Source: Solirubrobacteraceae bacterium (GTDB lineage Bacteria > Actinomycetota > Thermoleophilia > Solirubrobacterales > Solirubrobacteraceae). Taken from it: a stretch of DNA of 64,000 bases. Position 1 is the stretch's first letter, and the number at the start of each line of letters is the position of its first letter. A program made the translations under genes and the position numbers. The stretch is from assembly GCA_031177685.1 (NCBI GenBank), contig JAPSGI010000003.1:124001-188000 (forward strand), in the 5' to 3' direction. Positions 59,849 to 64,000 of the stretch are shown piece after piece. Under the pieces are notes generated by a model. It was not told the DNA's origin. It did not search any database and saw only the letters and a list, made by a program, of their open reading frames with translations.

Positions 59849-61947
59849 CGCAGCAGGGGTGGGCCGACGCGCGGGACGCTCTGGTCGTGGCGCACGCACG
59901 TGTCCTCCCGCTTGACATTGTGCAGGCGAAGGGCAACGGCCATGCCGGCACCGCCGTGAGTCTCACCCCGGCGCTGTACGTGCTCTTTCAGGAATACCTG
60001 AGGCACGACCCGGCGGACGATCGGTGGTGGGGCCGCGACCGCTTCGTCCTTTCGGCCGGCCACACGAGCCTCTCGCTCTACTTGCAGCTCTACCTCAGCG
60101 GGTACGGACTCGAGATCGAGGATCTCAGGGCCGCGCGCGCCTTTGGCTCGCTGACCCCTGGACACCCCGAGTTCGGCCACACGCGTGGCGTCGAGACCTC
60201 CACCGGCCCGCTTGGACAGGGGATCGCGAACGCCGTCGGGATGGCGATGGCGCGCCAGCGGATGCGGACGATGCTCGACCCTCACGCGCCCGCGGGCCAG
60301 AGCCCGTTCGACCACCGGATCTGGTGCCTCGCCGGGGACGGCTGCCTGCAGGAGGGCATCTCGCACGAGGCCGGCGCGCTCGCCGGGCACCTCAAGCTCG
60401 AGGACCTGATCCTGATCTGGGATGACAACGAGGTCACGATCGAGGGCGACACGGCGATTGCGACCAGCGAGGACGTCCCGGCGCGCTGGGCGGCCTACGG
60501 CTGGCACATCGTCACGATCGACGACGCCGAGGATCCCGACGCGATCCGCGCCGGCTTCGACGCGGCGGTCGCCCACCGCGGAGGGCCCGTGTTCGTGCGG
60601 CTGCGAACGCGCATCGGGCACCCGATGCCGACGGTCGGCGGCACCGGCGCGGCCCACTCCGGCGCTCCAGGTGCCGACGAGATCGCTCGAACCAAGCAGA
60701 TCCTCGGCCTCGATCCGGAGGAATGGTTCGCGATGCCGGCGGAGCTGCTCGAGCACGCCCGCACTGTGCGACGGCGCGGCGCGGCGGCACACGCCGAGTG
60801 GGACGAGCGGCTCGAGGGGTGGAGGCAACAGAACCCCGCCGCCGCCGAATTGCACGCGCGGCTGGAACGAGGCGCCCTGCCGGACGGCTGGCTCGACGCG
60901 CTCCCGGTGTTCGCGCCGGGGGAAGCCCTGGCCACCCGGATCGCCAACGCGCGCGTGCTCGAGGCGCTGACAGAGCGGCTGCCCGAGCTGTGGGGCGGCT
61001 CAGCGGACCTGGCCGAGACCAACGGCACGATGGTGGCGGGGATGGAGAGCTTCCTTCCGCCCTATGCCACCTCCGAGGAGTGGCCGGGTGCGCCGGGCGG
61101 TCGCATGCTGCATTTCGGCATCCGAGAGCATGCCATGGGCGGCATCCTCAACGGCATCTCCGTCACCTCGCCCACGAGACCGTACGGCGCGACGTTCCTG
61201 TGCTTCTCGGACTACATGCGTCCGTCCGTCCGACTCGCCGCGCTGATGAAGCTGCCCGTCACCTACATCTGGACGCACGACTCCGTCGCTCTGGGCGAGG
61301 ACGGGCCGACCCACCAGCCGGTCGAGCACCTGTGGGCGCTGCGCGGCATCCCCGGCATGACCCTGGTGCGCCCGGCGGACGGCAACGAAACCGTGGCTGC
61401 ATGGATCCGAATGATGACGCGGCCTGACGGCCCGGTCGGGCTGGCGCTGAGCCGCCAGGCGCTGCCGACACTTGACGTCGACCGGCAGGTCGTGTTGGAC
61501 GGGACGGGGCGCGGTGCCTACGTCGTCGCTGACCACGGCGGCGGCGGTCTGCCCGATCTCGTGCTGATTGCGACGGGGTCCGAGGTCTCGCTCGCGCTTC
61601 AGGCGCGGGAGGAGCTCGGCACCGCTGGGGTGCGCGCCCGCGTCGTGTCGGCGCCGTGCCTGGAGTGGTTCGACCACGAGTCAGAGGAGTATCGGGACGC
61701 CGTGTTGCCACCGGAGGTCGCCGCTCGCGTCAGCGTCGAGGCCGGCAATGGCGTCGGCTGGCACCGCTACGTCGGCAGCCACGGGGAGGTCGTCTCCGTC
61801 GAAGACTTCGGTGTCAGCGGGAGCGGCGCCGCGGTGCTCGCCGCGGCCGGTCTGACCGTCGAGCACGTCGTCGCGGCCGCCCACAGGAGCCTGGAGCGGG
61901 CGACGGGACAGCGGCATCGGGTCGCGGCCGGAGGGCGCGCCGGATGA
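59845..61947 (+). CDS. tkt: Transketolase
   Basis: A 700-residue full-length transketolase. TPP/metal motif CLAGDGCLQEGISHEAG, LIWDDNEVTIEG, the GHPEFGHTRGVETSTGPLGQG substrate loop, and the second-domain motifs FGIREHAMGGILNGI and FLCFSDYMRP with HDSVALGEDGPTHQPVEHL. It moves two-carbon units between sugar phosphates. A copy inside a sugar island is often an inducible duplicate of the housekeeping enzyme or specialised for a branched or unusual phosphoketose. The stop overlaps deoC by 4 bp. Confidence 0.93.
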   Translation: MTQQGWADARDALVVAHARVLPLDIVQAKGNGHAGTAVSLTPALYVLFQEYLRHDPADDRWWGRDRFVLSAGHTSLSLYLQLYLSGYGLEIEDLRAARAFGSLTPGHPEFGHTRGVETSTGPLGQGIANAVGMAMARQRMRTMLDPHAPAGQSPFDHRIWCLAGDGCLQEGISHEAGALAGHLKLEDLILIWDDNEVTIEGDTAIATSEDVPARWAAYGWHIVTIDDAEDPDAIRAGFDAAVAHRGGPVFVRLRTRIGHPMPTVGGTGAAHSGAPGADEIARTKQILGLDPEEWFAMPAELLEHARTVRRRGAAAHAEWDERLEGWRQQNPAAAELHARLERGALPDGWLDALPVFAPGEALATRIANARVLEALTERLPELWGGSADLAETNGTMVAGMESFLPPYATSEEWPGAPGGRMLHFGIREHAMGGILNGISVTSPTRPYGATFLCFSDYMRPSVRLAALMKLPVTYIWTHDSVALGEDGPTHQPVEHLWALRGIPGMTLVRPADGNETVAAWIRMMTRPDGPVGLALSRQALPTLDVDRQVVLDGTGRGAYVVADHGGGGLPDLVLIATGSEVSLALQAREELGTAGVRARVVSAPCLEWFDHESEEYRDAVLPPEVAARVSVEAGNGVGWHRYVGSHGEVVSVEDFGVSGSGAAVLAAAGLTVEHVVAAAHRSLERATGQRHRVAAGGRAG

Positions 61948-62954
61948 CGGTTGTCGATCCGCGGCCGGCCGGCGAGCGCCCCACGGCGGCCACGCTGACG
62001 CTCGCGCGCCGGGTCATCAACAGTGCGCGCCTCGACGACGCGGCGCTGCGCGGCTTCCTGCACGGGCTGCCCGGCGTCGACGAGGTCGGCGCGAAGGCCC
62101 GCGCAGCCGGGCTCGCGACGCGTTCGATCAAGACGTCATCGAAGGCGCTGGCGCTCGACCTAGCGATCTCGATGGTCGACCTGACGACCCTCGAGGGCGC
62201 CGACACCGAGGGTAAGGTGCGGGCGCTGTGCGCGAAGGCGCTGCAGCCGGAACACGCCAACACAGACTGCCCGCGGGTGGCGGCCGTCTGCGTCTACAAC
62301 GACCTGGTCCCAGTCGCGCTCCATGCGCTGCGCGGCAGCGACGTCAAGGTCGCCGCGGTGGCGACCGCATTCCCGAGCGGTCGCGCGAGCCGGGCCGTCA
62401 AGCTCACCGACACGGCGGAGGCCATCCGCGCCGGTGCGCACGAAATTGACATGGTGATCGATCGCGGCGCCTTCCTCGCCGGCCGCTACCTCCAGGTGTT
62501 CGAGGAGATCGCGGCCGTCGCCGAGGCCTGCCGCGCCGACGGTGCGCGGGCGCACCTCAAGGTGATCCTTGAAACGGGCGAACTCGTCACGCTCGACAAC
62601 GTCCGCCGAGCCTCATTTCTGGCCATGCTTGCGGGCGCCGATTTCGTCAAGACCAGCACCGGTAAGGTCCCGGTCGCTGCGACGCTCCCCGTCACGCTGG
62701 TGATGCTCGAGGCCGTCCGCGACTGGCACCGCCAGACCGGAATCCGGATCGGCGTCAAGCCGGCCGGCGGCATCAGGAGCGCCAAGGATGCCCTGAAATA
62801 CCTGGTCACGGTCGCCGAAACGGCCGGGCCCGAGTGGCTGACGCCCGACCGGTTCCGGTTCGGTGCCTCGACGCTACTCAACGACCTGCTGATGCAGCGT
62901 CGGAAGCTGGCGATGGGGCATTACGCCGGCCCCGACTACGTGACCATCGACTGA
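61944..62954 (+). CDS. deoC: Deoxyribose-phosphate aldolase
   Basis: A 336-residue class I aldolase. Schiff-base lysine in DFVKTSTGK, the proton-relay lysine in IGVKPAGGIRS and HLKVILETGEL are conserved. It is longer than the 250-residue E. coli enzyme and resembles the eukaryotic-type long form with an N-terminal helical extension. It cleaves deoxyribose 5-phosphate to glyceraldehyde 3-phosphate and acetaldehyde, or a related aldol. Next to it is an aldehyde dehydrogenase that could consume the aldehyde. Confidence 0.92.
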   Translation: MTVVDPRPAGERPTAATLTLARRVINSARLDDAALRGFLHGLPGVDEVGAKARAAGLATRSIKTSSKALALDLAISMVDLTTLEGADTEGKVRALCAKALQPEHANTDCPRVAAVCVYNDLVPVALHALRGSDVKVAAVATAFPSGRASRAVKLTDTAEAIRAGAHEIDMVIDRGAFLAGRYLQVFEEIAAVAEACRADGARAHLKVILETGELVTLDNVRRASFLAMLAGADFVKTSTGKVPVAATLPVTLVMLEAVRDWHRQTGIRIGVKPAGGIRSAKDALKYLVTVAETAGPEWLTPDRFRFGASTLLNDLLMQRRKLAMGHYAGPDYVTID

Positions 62955-62967
62955 AGGGCAGCCATCG

Positions 62968-64000
62968 ATGACCCATCCCGCGGCCACCTCCGCCCCCGGA
63001 CGTCTCGCTCTAGCCGAGCGGTTCCTCCACTACGCACCGGCCCCAGAATCGCGCTCCATCGTTGACATCAGGCCCGCCTACGGGCTCTTCATCGACGGCG
63101 CGTTCGTCGAGGGCGATGGCGAGCGCTTCTCGACGATCAATCCCGCGGATGAGAAGGTGTTGGCCGAGGTGACGTCGGCCAACGCCGCCGACGTCGACCG
63201 CGCCGTCGTGGCGGCCCGACGCGCGTCTGAGCGCGTCTGGTCTGCGACGCCGGGCACCGAGCGCGCCAAGTACCTCTTTCGGATCGCGCGGCTAATTCAA
63301 GAGCGGGGCCGTGAACTCGCCGTGCTCGAGACCCTCGACAACGGCAAGCCGATCAAGGAGTCCCGAGACTTCGATGTACCCGCGGCAGCGGCGCACTTCT
63401 TCTACTACGCCGGGTGGGCCGACAAGCTCGAGTACGCGGGCTATGGCCCGACGGTGCGCCCGCGCGGCGTCGTGGGCCAGGTCATCCCCTGGAACTTCCC
63501 GCTGCTGATGCTGGCATGGAAGATCGCTCCGGCGCTTGCGACCGGGAACACGGTCGTGCTCAAGCCCGCCGAGACTACGCCGCTGAGCGCCCTGCTCTTC
63601 GCCGAGATCTGCCAGCAGGCAGATCTGCCGCCGGGCGTCGTCAACATCCTGACTGGCGCAGGCGAGACCGGGCGGCTACTCGTCGAGCACGAGGGAATCG
63701 ACAAGGTCGCGTTCACCGGCTCGACGCAGGTTGGCAAGGCGATCGCGCGGGCGATCGCCGGCACAGGCACAGGCCTGACGCTGGAGCTGGGCGGCAAGGC
63801 AGCGAACATCGTCTATGACGACGCGCCGATCGACGAGACCGTCGAGGGCATCGTCAACGGCATCTTCTTCAACCAGGGCCATGTCTGCTGCGCCGGGTCG
63901 CGCCTCCTCGTCCAGGAATCCATCGCCGAGGAGGTCGTTGAGCGACTCCAGCGGCGACTGTCGACGCTGCGCCTTGGTGACCCCTTGGACAAGAACACCG
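62968..64000 (+). CDS. Aldehyde dehydrogenase (partial)
   Basis: The first 344 residues of an NAD(P)-dependent aldehyde dehydrogenase, cut by the right edge. Visible are GQVIPWNFPLLMLAWKI, the cofactor lysine in VVLKPAE, FTGSTQVGKAI, the catalytic glutamate in LELGGK, and the nucleophile in GHVCCAGSR. Placed 13 bp after deoC, it would oxidise acetaldehyde or another aldol product. The N-terminus is about 40 residues longer than usual. Confidence 0.92.
   Translation, partial: MTHPAATSAPGRLALAERFLHYAPAPESRSIVDIRPAYGLFIDGAFVEGDGERFSTINPADEKVLAEVTSANAADVDRAVVAARRASERVWSATPGTERAKYLFRIARLIQERGRELAVLETLDNGKPIKESRDFDVPAAAAHFFYYAGWADKLEYAGYGPTVRPRGVVGQVIPWNFPLLMLAWKIAPALATGNTVVLKPAETTPLSALLFAEICQQADLPPGVVNILTGAGETGRLLVEHEGIDKVAFTGSTQVGKAIARAIAGTGTGLTLELGGKAANIVYDDAPIDETVEGIVNGIFFNQGHVCCAGSRLLVQESIAEEVVERLQRRLSTLRLGDPLDKNT

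Overview
The window is chromosomal DNA from a very high-GC bacterium. Core genes are dense, usually start with GTG or TTG, and often overlap by 4 bp. Gene content fits Actinomycetota, most likely class Thermoleophilia (Solirubrobacterales such as Conexibacter or Solirubrobacter): a LysRS-MprF fusion, single-domain LigD genes, a PilB with an MshEN domain, a short RpoD, FolE2 and a BkdABC complex. The taxonomic placement is inference. No rRNA, CRISPR array, transposase or integrase was seen.

Left and middle (1-49.9 kb, core-like). A partial lysyl-tRNA synthetase fused to a C-terminal MprF-like lysyltransferase runs off the left edge, divergent from an APC permease. A minus-strand operon carries LigD as three separate genes (phosphoesterase, ligase, polymerase) followed by two membrane proteins. 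From 10 to 25 kb there is a c-di-GMP neighbourhood (HD-GYP, GGDEF+HD-GYP, EAL) around a PilB/GspE-type ATPase and a large peptidoglycan hydrolase. Within it lies a split peptidase_S74 chaperone locus with a 17-residue micropeptide. A TetR/DHA2 efflux pair, cupredoxins and an RlpA-like protein follow. A leucine/valine dehydrogenase with branched-chain oxoacid dehydrogenase E1-alpha, E1-beta and E2, divergent from an Lrp regulator, forms a branched-chain amino acid catabolic operon. Then come cell-wall, envelope and housekeeping genes: a PBP, STAS, BrkB, an LPXTG cupredoxin, FdhD, ClpP, an ABC-2 exporter, PgsA, FolE2, RpoD, and tRNA-Tyr and tRNA-Thr.

Right (49.9-64 kb, accessory-like). Just past tRNA-Thr lies a broken methyltransferase, and base composition becomes visibly less GC-rich, especially 53.9-59.8 kb. 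This stretch is a carbohydrate-use island: cupin and LysR regulator, FGGY kinase, ribose-type ABC importer (permease, ATPase, binding lipoprotein), aldo/keto reductase, ketose 3-epimerase, transketolase, DeoC aldolase and an aldehyde dehydrogenase cut by the right edge. Together these could import a sugar, oxidise or epimerise it, phosphorylate it, and route it through transketolase and aldolase chemistry to glycolytic intermediates and acetate. A 16-bp palindrome of consensus TCCTGTA-N2-TACAGGA fills the -35/-10 spacer of two promoters and recurs before transketolase, implying one regulator outside this window.

Transcription signals. Many core genes have a TANNNT-like -10 box only 5-9 nt before the start codon, suggesting leaderless mRNAs. 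This pattern was used to choose several starts, including two non-canonical ones (ATC at 13390, CTG at 23420). Two HD-GYP genes share a sigma-28/WhiG-like element ending in GCCGATGC with a 16-nt spacer.
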